Source: Sedimentisphaerales bacterium (GTDB lineage: Bacteria > Planctomycetota > Phycisphaerae > Sedimentisphaerales > SG8-4). Taken from it: a stretch of 12,687 bases of DNA. The notes below the pieces were generated by a model. It did not search any database, had not been told where the DNA came from, and saw only the letters and a program-made list of their open reading frames with translations. The first letter of the stretch is position 1; each line of letters opens with the position of its first letter. This document shows positions 1 through 7,225 of this stretch, one piece after another. The position numbers were made by a program, and so were the translations under genes. The stretch covers positions 1 to 12,687 of the forward strand of contig JAFGCA010000309.1 of NCBI GenBank assembly GCA_016932895.1, in the 5' to 3' direction.

Positions 1-1452
1 GCCGCCGAGGCCTACATCGCCAGCCAGAAGACCGAGGGCTGGGTCGCGCTGCCCGACCGCTACGATGATGGCGGGTACTCGGGCGGGAGCATGAATCGCC
101 CGGCGGTCGAACGGCTCCTGCGCGACATCGACCAGGGCAGGGTGGACTGTGTGGTGGTCTACAAGGTCGATCGCCTGAGCCGCTCGCTGCTCGATTTCGC
201 CCGCATCATGGAGCGGTTTGACAACCACGGCGTCTCGTTTGTTTCCGTCACCCAGCAGTTCAATACGACCCACTCGATGGGCCGGCTGACGTTGAATATC
301 CTGCTGAGCTTTGCCCAATTCGAACGCGAAATCATCGGTGAGCGCATCCGCGATAAGCTGGCTGCCCAGGCGCGGAAGGGCAAATGGACCGGGGGCGTGC
401 CCGTGCTGGGCTACGACGTTGACCGGAGCGGCCCCAGCCCACATTTGGTCGTCAACGCCAGGGAGGCCGCCCGCGTCCGCGAGATGTTTCGCATGTACCT
501 GCAGGAGGCGGCACTCCTGCCCGTAGTGAAGGAACTGGCTCGTCGCGGCTGGGTGAACAAACGGCGTATCACCAAGAAGGGAAGAAACGTCGGCGGGCGT
601 CCGTTCGACAAGTCCACGCTTCACGATCTTCTGACCAACCCGATCTTCGCTGGCAAGATGCGCTACAAGGACGAGCTTCATGCCGGCGAGCACGAGGCGA
701 TCATCGACGAGGCCCTATTCGAGAAGGTCCAGCAGCAACTCAAACACAACGGGCGAACGGGAGGCGTCGAGGTCCGCAACAAATACGGGGCGTTGTTGCG
801 TGGCCTGCTCCGTTGCCGGAACTGCGGTACGGCCATGACGCACACCTTCTCCAAGAGGAACAATCGCGTCGCGTACAGGTACTATCGCTGCATCAATGCG
901 ATGAAGAACGGCCGCGACGTTTGCCCCTCTGGCTCGGTGCCTGCGGCCGAAATCGAACGCATCGTCGTCGACGAGATCCGCGGCTTGGGCAAGGACGACG
1001 AACTCCTCGCCCAGGTGCTGACCGAAGCGCACGCCGGCATCGAGGTCGAACTCGCTGAGGCCCGACGTGAGCGCGACGACCTCCGCTGCGAACGCCGTCG
1101 CCATCACGAGGAACTGCGGCAACTGACCACCGGCAGACAGGGCACGGCTGAGGTGACGGCTCGCATGGCGGACCTGCACCAACGGCTCTCGGTGGCAGAG
1201 CAGCGCTTGCCGGAGCTCGACGCGAGGGTCGCCGAACTGGAAGGCCAGACGGTCACGCAGGCCGAGGCGGTGGCGACGTTCGCCGACTTCGATGGCCTAT
1301 GGGAGAGCCTGATCCCGCGCGAACAGGCCCGCTTGCTGAGGCTACTGATCGCGAGGGTGGAATACGACGGCCAGGCGGGCACGGTGTCGGTCACATTTCG
1401 GCCGACGGATATCCGATCGCTGAACAACCGTAGGACGGAGGAGGCCGCATGA
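1..1452 (+). CDS. Large serine recombinase (resolvase/invertase family), 5'-truncated by window edge
   Basis: This is a site-specific DNA recombinase of the large serine family, which cuts and rejoins DNA at att-type sites through a serine-DNA intermediate. The open frame runs from base 1 with no start, so the 483 visible residues lack the N-terminus that carries the nucleophilic serine. The first visible residues, including YDDGGYSGG, already match the catalytic domain, so the ATG at base 91 is internal. Next comes the conserved VYKVDRLSRSLLDF block (about residues 53-66), then the helix FAQFEREIIGERIRDK (about 104-119), then the Recombinase domain (about 130-250). A zinc ribbon has cysteines at about 272, 275, 297 and 308. 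A coiled coil (about 345-415) follows, as is usual for these enzymes. The stop overlaps the next gene's start (ATGA). The DNA target is unknown. Family assignment is firm; its role (prophage, element or chromosomal cassette) is not. Confidence 0.95.
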   Translation, partial: AAEAYIASQKTEGWVALPDRYDDGGYSGGSMNRPAVERLLRDIDQGRVDCVVVYKVDRLSRSLLDFARIMERFDNHGVSFVSVTQQFNTTHSMGRLTLNILLSFAQFEREIIGERIRDKLAAQARKGKWTGGVPVLGYDVDRSGPSPHLVVNAREAARVREMFRMYLQEAALLPVVKELARRGWVNKRRITKKGRNVGGRPFDKSTLHDLLTNPIFAGKMRYKDELHAGEHEAIIDEALFEKVQQQLKHNGRTGGVEVRNKYGALLRGLLRCRNCGTAMTHTFSKRNNRVAYRYYRCINAMKNGRDVCPSGSVPAAEIERIVVDEIRGLGKDDELLAQVLTEAHAGIEVELAEARRERDDLRCERRRHHEELRQLTTGRQGTAEVTARMADLHQRLSVAEQRLPELDARVAELEGQTVTQAEAVATFADFDGLWESLIPREQARLLRLLIARVEYDGQAGTVSVTFRPTDIRSLNNRRTEEAA

Positions 1453-1907
1453 CAACCGTCACCAGACAGATCCACTTTGCCATCAAGTCCCGGCGAAAGA
1501 TCGCCGTGCCCGGTCTGGCGCCGGAACTGACGGTCCCCGTCGGCCGCACGCCCCGCGTCTCCAAGCTGATGGCCCTGGCGATCCGGTTTGACCAGATCCT
1601 TCGTGAAGGCAAAATCGCCGACCAATCCGAACTGGCCCGCCTGGCGCACGTGACCCAGCCTCGAATGACGCAGATCATGAATCTGCTGCATTTGGCTCCG
1701 AACATCCAGGAGGAGCTGTTGCACCTGCCGCCGATCAAGCAGGGTAAGGATCCAGCAACGGAGCGGGATTTGCGACCGATTGCCCGCCTGCGGGACTGGC
1801 GAAGGCAGAGGGAGGCGTGGCGATCGCTTGCTTCACCCGCCCCCCAGACAGACACCCCAGATCCTGTCGCACCTACTCCTGAGAGTCGCAGGTTGGCTGC
1901 CGAATGA
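1449..1907 (+). CDS. Small helix-turn-helix protein coupled to the recombinase
   Basis: This is a 152-residue protein that I do not recognise by name. Its start overlaps the recombinase stop by four bases and is preceded by GGAGGAGG at about 1437-1444, so the two are almost certainly co-translated. The N-terminus (residues 1-35) is basic. Residues 57-94 look like a helix-turn-helix: DQSELARLAHV, a turn, then TQPRMTQIMNLLHLAP, resembling HTH units of ParB/KorB-like proteins. The C-terminus (about 105-152) is rich in Arg, Pro and Ala and probably disordered. The pairing suggests a DNA-binding partner, such as a directionality factor or a regulator of the recombinase, but that is inference from position and fold only. 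It ends without any obvious U-rich terminator. Confidence 0.8.
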   Translation: MTTVTRQIHFAIKSRRKIAVPGLAPELTVPVGRTPRVSKLMALAIRFDQILREGKIADQSELARLAHVTQPRMTQIMNLLHLAPNIQEELLHLPPIKQGKDPATERDLRPIARLRDWRRQREAWRSLASPAPQTDTPDPVAPTPESRRLAAE

Positions 1908-1911
1908 TTCC

Positions 1912-1928
1912 TCGCCGCGTTGCGGCGA
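1912..1928 (+). other. Stem-loop just after the HTH gene
   Basis: TCGCCGC and GCGGCGA form a perfect 7-base stem around a GTT loop, starting five bases after the stop codon. No T-run follows, so it is not a typical intrinsic terminator. It may protect the mRNA end or mark a binding site. Confidence 0.35.
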
Positions 1929-2182
1929 AGCCCCCGGTCGTTGCCTGCCGGTGGCAATCTGAATACAGGCCGTCGTCCGCCGCCCCAGGATCCTCCGGGA
2001 TGACGTTCGTGACACGCTTACAGCGGCGGCTGAGCGATATGCGCCGCGGGCCTGATGGCGCATCTTCCCACAGTTAGCGGTCGAGCACCATGCTGGCCGG
2101 GAATTCCTCATTTTCTTTCGCTGAACGGGTAACACATGCACCGGTGGCTGGCGGCGGGTTGGGCCGCTGGATGTCGTGGGTG

Positions 2183-2232
2183 CGACCCAGGTTGTCATAC
2201 CCTAACGGATGTTAGGGCCGACCGGGGTTGTC
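2183..2232. repeat. Hairpin flanked by imperfect 14-base direct repeats
   Basis: CCCTAAC-GGAT-GTTAGGG (2200-2217) is a perfect 7-base inverted repeat with a 4-base spacer. On its left is CGACCCAGGTTGTC (2183-2196) and on its right CGACCGGGGTTGTC (2219-2232), which differ at two positions. Three matched elements within 50 non-coding bases suggest a protein-binding or recombination site; the function is not known. Confidence 0.45.
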
Positions 2233-2305
2233 GCGGCCGGCGTGTAGATTCTCTAGTGAGGCGTCTGCTCGCTGGCATGGGTCGGGCGTTGCGGGTGTCG
2301 TCGTC

Positions 2306-2370
2306 AGGGTTCATGGCCTCCTTCTGTAGTCTTTGCGTGCCGAGTGTGGGCAGTTCCGAACATGAACCCT
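2306..2370. repeat. 10-base perfect inverted repeat
   Basis: AGGGTTCATG at 2306-2315 is matched exactly by its reverse complement CATGAACCCT at 2361-2370, with 45 bases between. The right arm runs into a second hairpin, CTCCCG/CGGGAG at 2369-2382. It could be a large stem-loop or a pair of inverted binding sites. No gene use is evident. Confidence 0.4.
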
Positions 2371-2479
2371 CCCGTCCGGGAGCGACCTAGCCGAGCGGGC
2401 CGGGCGAGGCCCAGCCAAGCCCTCCCGCAGCGGGGGCGTACCGCCGGCTCTCGCAGCCGAAAATCGGGGCCGCATTCCG

Positions 2480-2508
2480 TTGTAGGAGGTGGCGATTGCC
2501 CGTAGAAT
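2480..2508 (+). promoter_or_regulatory. Candidate sigma-70-like promoter for the cas operon
   Basis: TAGAAT (2503-2508) matches the -10 consensus at five of six positions. It lies exactly 17 bases downstream of TTGTAG (2480-2485), which matches the -35 consensus only at TTG. Transcription would start near 2515, about 50 bases before cas6. The spacing and position support it; the poor -35 means it is weak, activated, or not the true promoter. Confidence 0.35.
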
Positions 2509-2562
2509 ACGAGCTCTCACGTCCGTTCTTTGTTGGCGCGAGGTTGAAGAAAGGAAGGCACC

Positions 2563-3192
2563 ATGCCCGTCATTGATCTGGTCTTCCCCGTGCTCGGTAA
2601 GTCTCTGCCGCTGGATCACGGCTACGCACTCTATTCCGCGATCAGTCGAATGCTGGGGCCGCAGTCCCATGAACGGAACGGACTCGGCGTCTTCGGCGTC
2701 AATGGCCTAGCCGAGACTGAGGGCGGACTGTTGCTGTCAGAAGCCTCCAGCCTGCGGTGTCGCACCCCCGTCGAAGGCATTCCGGCCCTGTTGCAGTTGT
2801 CCGGCAAGGAACTGGACGTGGCAGGGCATCCCATTCGGCTCGGCGTTCCGCGGACTTGGGCTCTGACGCACGCGGCGTCTCTGTTTGCGCGCATAGTCAC
2901 CATCAAGGGATTCTGCGAACCCGAACCGTTCCTTGAGGCGGCAACGCGGCAACTCGACGCGATGGGCGTAAGGGGCAAGCCCGCGATCCCGTTGCGTGAC
3001 CGCGGAGAGCACGCAGGCGAGCCGATGCGACGCGTGTTGCAGATCAAGGACAAGACGGTCGTTGGATTCTCGCTCCTCGTCTCAGAGCTTACGGCGGAAG
3101 AATCGTTAACGCTTCAGGAGCAGGGTGTCGGCGGCCGCCGGCGCATGGGGTGCGGTTTGTTTGTACCAGCGCATGAGGGCGAGCAGCGGTGA
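2563..3192 (+). CDS. cas6: CRISPR RNA endonuclease Cas6, MYXAN type
   Basis: Cas6 cuts the long array transcript within each repeat to release crRNAs and usually stays bound to the repeat hairpin as part of Cascade. The 209-residue product has the N-terminal signature LPLDHGYALYSAI (about 16-27), in which His19 is a candidate catalytic residue, and the C-terminal Gly/Arg-rich loop VGGRRRMGCGLF (about 189-200) that binds RNA in Cas6 proteins. Length and both motifs fit the short MYXAN-type Cas6 family as I recall it. The ATG is preceded by AAGGAAGG (2551-2558), a good ribosome site, and no upstream in-frame start is better. It is the first gene of the operon, and its stop overlaps the GTG start of cas3 (GTGA). 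Its likely substrate is the GAAA-capped hairpin of the downstream repeats. Confidence 0.88.
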   Translation: MPVIDLVFPVLGKSLPLDHGYALYSAISRMLGPQSHERNGLGVFGVNGLAETEGGLLLSEASSLRCRTPVEGIPALLQLSGKELDVAGHPIRLGVPRTWALTHAASLFARIVTIKGFCEPEPFLEAATRQLDAMGVRGKPAIPLRDRGEHAGEPMRRVLQIKDKTVVGFSLLVSELTAEESLTLQEQGVGGRRRMGCGLFVPAHEGEQR

Positions 3193-5561
3193 ATCAGTTC
3201 GATGGACGCCTGTTAGCCAAGAGTTGGCGCGCCGGCTACGGTAATCCAGCTGATTGTCCATGGCTGTTCTTGGGGGGGCATGCAGAGGCAGTCTATGACG
3301 CTGCGGTACAGGTCCTGGAATTCTCCGCGGATCACCAATTGCGTGCGTTGGGATTGGACGTGCGGAAGTGGCGCGAGCGTTTTCGGCGGATCGTCCTGGC
3401 GGCTGCAGCACTGCACGATATGGGGAAGGCAAACGATCATTTTCAGGAGATGGTCCGCAGGCAGCGGCCCCTCCAGGCCCTTCGTCATGAATGGGTCGGG
3501 CTGCTTATCTTGGAGGAATCGTCACTTCGAGAATGGCTTCGCCCCGCTGTTGGTGACCAAGAGGCCGACTGGCATATCGTTCTTTGGGCCATAACGGGAC
3601 ACCACCCAGCCTGCAGCCGTTCCTCGCCACCGCAGTCCATTCGGCCGGGAACCGGATCGCAACTGCGTGTGCTTTCGGACTCGGAGGATTTTGCCAGCTA
3701 TCTTCGTTGGCTCGCGTTGGCTCTTGGTCTCAATTCGGCAAGTTGTCCCAACGTGCTCAGGATGCGATCAATTCCGCTGGTCGGCGCGGACCGAGCATGT
3801 GCACGAATAGCACGAGTATTTCGGCAGTCAGTCAGCTACTGGGATCGCTTCTCTCCCGAGGAGAAGCATCTTGTCGCTGCAGCCAAAGGCTGCGTCGTAG
3901 CCTGTGACGTAGCGGGGTCAGCGTTGCCCACGGTACTGGCAGACGCAAAGACACGTTCGGACTGGATCTCGCATGCATTGAGCAGGAAGCCAACGCCTGA
4001 GCAAGTGTCTGAGATTATCGACGAACGCCTCCGCGACAGAGAGACGGGCGAGCCGAGGAAGCTGAGGCCGTTCCAAATGGAGGTCGGCAAGGCCGCGGGT
4101 ACGATTACGCTCGTCCGGGCGGGATGTGGAAGCGGGAAGACGCTCGCGGCATACCATTGGGCGCGTAGTGCATGTCCAAACAAACGCGTGTATTTCTGTT
4201 ACCCGACAACTGGGACGGCGACCGAGGGGTATCGCGACTATCTCTTCAGTCCGGAGGGGCGGATAGGCAGGGCTGGTGCGGCCCTATTCCACGGGCGGGC
4301 CGCAGTGGATCTGGATCAGATTGTCGGAGTCGTCGGTGATGCTGATGACGTGACGGCCGCGCACGAGGAGAATGTGCGAATCGAATCGCTCGACGCGTGG
4401 TCTACGCCGATTGTTGCCTGCACGGCGGACATGGTGCTGGGCCTCGTGCAAAACAATCGTCGCGGCCTCTACGCATGGCCGTCGCTGGCAGACTGCGCGT
4501 ATGTGTTCGATGAAATCCATGCATACGACGATCGGCTCTTTGGCGCCTTGCTGCGTTTCATTCAGGCGATGCGCGGTTCGCCGATGCTCCTGATGACAGC
4601 GAGCCTTCCAGAGTCTCGCCGGCGAGCTGTCGAGCGGAGCGCAAAGGCGGCCGGTACGGCACTCTGCGAGATCCCACGCACTCCTGACCTGGAGGAGCTG
4701 GAACGTCGTCCCAGGTATCATCGCTGGGAAGTGGCGGATGAGGGTGATCCAATGCCCGATGTCCAAATCGAGGTAGCGGGCGGCGGTAAGGTATTATGGG
4801 TGTGTAACACGGTTGCCCGAGCGATGTCTGCCGCCGATCGCGCAACGGCAACTGGAATTGCACCGATTGTGTACCACAGCCGGTTTCGTTACGAAGATCG
4901 TGTCGCCCGACACCAACGAGTGATTGAGGCATTCGAGATGCCGGCAAGCGACTGCGGGGTGTTGGCCGTGTGTACGCAGGTGGCGGAAATGAGTCTGGAT
5001 CTGTCCGCGAGGATGCTCGTGACGGACCTGGCCCCTGTTCCATCCCTAATGCAGCGGCTTGGGCGATTGAACCGGCGTGCCAGCCCCGGTGATCCAACCT
5101 GCCCGTTCCTCGTCCTGACGCCGCGAGACGTGCACGGGCGCATGGCACCGCTTCCATATACGTCCTCAGATCTGGAAACAGCGCAGCAGTGGCTCTCGTC
5201 ACTGCCTACAGCGGCTATTTCACAGCAGGATCTCGCGCAGACTTGGGAGGCGAGTGAGACCGCGGACTGGCAACAATTGCGAATGATTGAGAGCGCGTGG
5301 CTGGATGGCGGCCCGAGTACGCAGGTATTGGAACTCCGTGAAGCGTCGCCCGGCATGACAGTGATTCTGGAGGACGATGCCGGGGCTGTTCGAAGGGGGT
5401 CGAAGCGGTGGGTAGAGGTTGCATTGCCGATGCCACCGCCTCCACGGAATGTAGCGTGGAAGGAGTGGGACAACGTCAAGGGTATTCCCGTGGCTCCCCG
5501 GGGAACAATAGACTACGACACAGAACGAGGTGCGCGATGGCACGAACCCGGTCATCAGTGA
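3189..5561 (+). CDS. cas3: Cas3 HD nuclease-helicase
   Basis: Cas3 is recruited by target-bound Cascade, unwinds the DNA and degrades it. The 790-residue protein has both activities in one chain. HD nuclease domain: His31, His76-Asp77 (LHDMGK), His100, His138-His139 (TGHHP) and Asp240 (VACDVAGSA). Superfamily 2 helicase: Walker A AGCGSGKT (311-318), Walker B DEIH (441-444), motif III TAS (470-472), motif V around EMSLDLSARMLVTDLAP (600-616) and motif VI QRLGRLNRR (622-630). All expected catalytic residues appear intact. The start is GTG, overlapping the cas6 stop by four bases, so translation is probably coupled. Its 3' end overlaps cas8 by 25 bases. The length is at the shorter end for fused Cas3 proteins, with a compact C-terminal region (about 680-790). 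Confidence 0.96.
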   Translation: MNQFDGRLLAKSWRAGYGNPADCPWLFLGGHAEAVYDAAVQVLEFSADHQLRALGLDVRKWRERFRRIVLAAAALHDMGKANDHFQEMVRRQRPLQALRHEWVGLLILEESSLREWLRPAVGDQEADWHIVLWAITGHHPACSRSSPPQSIRPGTGSQLRVLSDSEDFASYLRWLALALGLNSASCPNVLRMRSIPLVGADRACARIARVFRQSVSYWDRFSPEEKHLVAAAKGCVVACDVAGSALPTVLADAKTRSDWISHALSRKPTPEQVSEIIDERLRDRETGEPRKLRPFQMEVGKAAGTITLVRAGCGSGKTLAAYHWARSACPNKRVYFCYPTTGTATEGYRDYLFSPEGRIGRAGAALFHGRAAVDLDQIVGVVGDADDVTAAHEENVRIESLDAWSTPIVACTADMVLGLVQNNRRGLYAWPSLADCAYVFDEIHAYDDRLFGALLRFIQAMRGSPMLLMTASLPESRRRAVERSAKAAGTALCEIPRTPDLEELERRPRYHRWEVADEGDPMPDVQIEVAGGGKVLWVCNTVARAMSAADRATATGIAPIVYHSRFRYEDRVARHQRVIEAFEMPASDCGVLAVCTQVAEMSLDLSARMLVTDLAPVPSLMQRLGRLNRRASPGDPTCPFLVLTPRDVHGRMAPLPYTSSDLETAQQWLSSLPTAAISQQDLAQTWEASETADWQQLRMIESAWLDGGPSTQVLELREASPGMTVILEDDAGAVRRGSKRWVEVALPMPPPPRNVAWKEWDNVKGIPVAPRGTIDYDTERGARWHEPGHQ

Positions 5562-7225
5562 AAAGCTCATGCGCGGCGGCGCCCGACACGTTAACCATAC
5601 GTTTGTACGGGCCCGGCATGACCATGCTGCACCGCGCTGGCCTGGGCGGATTGGCCTGTACTCTTCGATACATCGAGAAGGCGTACCGCGAAGGGAAGCT
5701 ATGTGATGATGATGTGCCCGGTGCTCCTTGGTCGAATGTTAGCCCGCCCTGGACTGTTGAGTCGGGCGAGGTGCGTCTTGCCTTCGGATCACCACAGAAT
5801 GCCAGCGAGTTCCTCCGGAGACTCTTCACGGTCGGATTCGGCATTGAGGACGGACTGATCTGGCTGCCGGGGCAGTACGGAAACCCGCCCACGCGCGCGG
5901 TGCGTGCGGAACTCCAGGCGGGTCTCACGCTTACCTTCCTCCAGCACGGCCGAGTACGGAAACTCGCCAAGGATCCCACAGTGTTTCAGTACGACCCGAA
6001 CGGGGATGGGGCCCGAATGACGGTCGAGTACAAGGTGTGCGAAGGATACAAGCATCAGGTTGGTTGGCAGGAGCTGTGCGATCGGCGTGGATGCGTGACG
6101 GCGAAACCGGCCGACGTAATCGGGCCGCTGAGTCCAGGAACGGTAGTGCGGCACAATGCGTTTGCTGGACAGACAAAGATCGAGGCCGGACCTGAACATA
6201 TCCTGTCATTGTATTTCGCGTTGGTTGGCTGCTTGGCATTGTCGGTCAACCGGGGAAGCGGCGTCCTGATTGTGCCTGAGGTGAGCGATGTGAAAGAGTT
6301 CGCTCGGCTTCGTCCGTGGATGACCCCATCGTCTGCGCTTGAGTGTCAGATCTCTGGTGCGTCGGATGCGGCCCTCCAGGCACAAGTGCGCCTTCGGGCC
6401 AAGAGACTGGTGCAGGATAATGAGTTGCCCGGTTGCCACGTTGCCTTGTTTCGCCCGACACCCTGGGCGAGCCAACAGAAATCACGAGTACAGGTTGTCT
6501 ACGTTCCATCGGCTGACGAGCATCGGCTGAATCAGTTCGAGGTGGCGTGGTTGGAGTTGCCACCGCGCATCATCGCGAAGAAGACCGTTGAGACGCAAGG
6601 TTGCGGCAAGACGAAAGAGAAGGTTGAGAAGACGGAGTGGTTCTGGGGCGATAGTGTCGTACGATCGCTCGTAGCGGACAATCTCGCCCGCGGGCATCCG
6701 TGGTATCGGGGGTTTGTCGACCTGATGACGAAGACGGATGCCGCAACCAAGAAGCCGATCCGAAACAGACTTGTCTTCGAGAAGAAAGGGTTGCATGCCA
6801 TGATTGAGAAGATCCCATGGGAGGACCGCGGCGAGGCCGCGGTTGTCAGGGCAGTCCATGAAGCGATTCGCTGTCGGTATGGGCGGATTGCCGATGAGAA
6901 CAAAGGCAATCCGGCTGCCATGAGGAATCGTTGGAAAGGCGAATTCGATCGGTGGCGGCTTGCCTTTTCCGGCGCAAAGACCGCCGAACAGTTTCGACGA
7001 TCTCTATGTGATCTCTTCGGCCGTGCAGGAGGAAACGCCGTTCTCCGGGAGGAGTGGCAAGGCGTGCTGCCGATGCTTGACGCCTCCCGATGGGCACTGA
7101 CTCGCGATCTGGCGCTCCTGGCGTTAGCGAGCTATGCTGGCAAGGGCGCCAAGGACATCGATGCCGCCGACGCGACGGAGAACGGGGAGCAGAAGGTGCA
7201 CAACACAGAAAGGGAAAATTCATGA
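5537..7225 (+). CDS. cas8: Cascade large subunit Cas8 (Cas8a1/Csx13, DevT-like)
   Basis: The large subunit of MYXAN-type Cascade recognises the PAM and helps recruit Cas3. The 562-residue product is assigned mainly by position between cas3 and devR-type cas7, and by resemblance to the Csx13/DevT family; for example the N-terminal IRLYGPGMTMLHRAGLGGLA (about 21-40) is typical of DevT proteins. Large subunits diverge fast and no catalytic motif is expected. The frame is open further upstream, but the ATG at 5537 is preferred: it has GAACGAGG upstream and begins the family-like N-terminus, whereas an earlier start would sit deeper inside cas3. The C-terminal third is helix-rich and may also be translated separately as a small subunit. 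The stop overlaps the cas7 start (ATGA). Confidence 0.85.
   Translation: MARTRSSVKSSCAAAPDTLTIRLYGPGMTMLHRAGLGGLACTLRYIEKAYREGKLCDDDVPGAPWSNVSPPWTVESGEVRLAFGSPQNASEFLRRLFTVGFGIEDGLIWLPGQYGNPPTRAVRAELQAGLTLTFLQHGRVRKLAKDPTVFQYDPNGDGARMTVEYKVCEGYKHQVGWQELCDRRGCVTAKPADVIGPLSPGTVVRHNAFAGQTKIEAGPEHILSLYFALVGCLALSVNRGSGVLIVPEVSDVKEFARLRPWMTPSSALECQISGASDAALQAQVRLRAKRLVQDNELPGCHVALFRPTPWASQQKSRVQVVYVPSADEHRLNQFEVAWLELPPRIIAKKTVETQGCGKTKEKVEKTEWFWGDSVVRSLVADNLARGHPWYRGFVDLMTKTDAATKKPIRNRLVFEKKGLHAMIEKIPWEDRGEAAVVRAVHEAIRCRYGRIADENKGNPAAMRNRWKGEFDRWRLAFSGAKTAEQFRRSLCDLFGRAGGNAVLREEWQGVLPMLDASRWALTRDLALLALASYAGKGAKDIDAADATENGEQKVHNTERENS
6800..7225 (+). other. Possible internal translation start for a Cas11-like small subunit within cas8
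   Basis: An in-frame ATG at 6800 (residue Met422 of Cas8) follows GAAAGGG (about 6784-6790) with nine bases of spacing. Starting there gives a 141-residue, largely helical protein identical to the Cas8 C-terminus. A second in-frame ATG at 6920 (Met462) would give 101 residues but has a poorer ribosome site. Types I-B, I-C and I-D are known to make Cas11 this way, and no separate small-subunit gene is present here. This is inference only. Confidence 0.35.

Larger units (their letters stand above)
1908..2562 (+). other. 655-base interval without a convincing gene, rich in small repeats
   Basis: No frame on either strand gives a recognisable protein. The longer open stretches have arbitrary composition and either overlap flanking genes or lack ribosome sites. 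One short frame around 1973-2062, containing VVRRPRILRDDVRDTL, reads like a coding remnant but stops after about 30 codons. The interval holds a stem-loop just after the HTH gene (1912-1928), a perfect 7-base stem-loop flanked by imperfect direct repeats (2183-2232), a 10-base inverted repeat (2306-2315 and 2361-2370), a CTCCCG/CGGGAG hairpin (2369-2382) and a candidate promoter (2480-2508). It is the boundary between the recombinase module and the cas operon and could contain a recombination site. Confidence 0.6.

Noticed and set aside
715..1182. 155-codon minus-strand frame inside the recombinase
   Set aside because: It is the antisense shadow of a strongly supported coding region.
2195..2314. 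39-codon minus-strand frame with AGAAGGAGG just before its ATG
   Set aside because: The ribosome-like sequence is only two bases from the ATG, the peptide is Arg/Pro-rich and unlike any family I know, and no promoter is evident. Chance is more likely, although conservation in relatives would revive it.
2136..2390. 84-codon plus-strand frame in the interval before cas6
   Set aside because: Cys/Arg/Gly-rich composition typical of chance frames in GC-rich DNA, no ribosome site, and it crosses the hairpin and inverted-repeat elements.
2311..2670. 119-codon minus-strand frame overlapping the start of cas6
   Set aside because: It overlaps a well-supported gene on the other strand and has low-complexity composition with no family resemblance.
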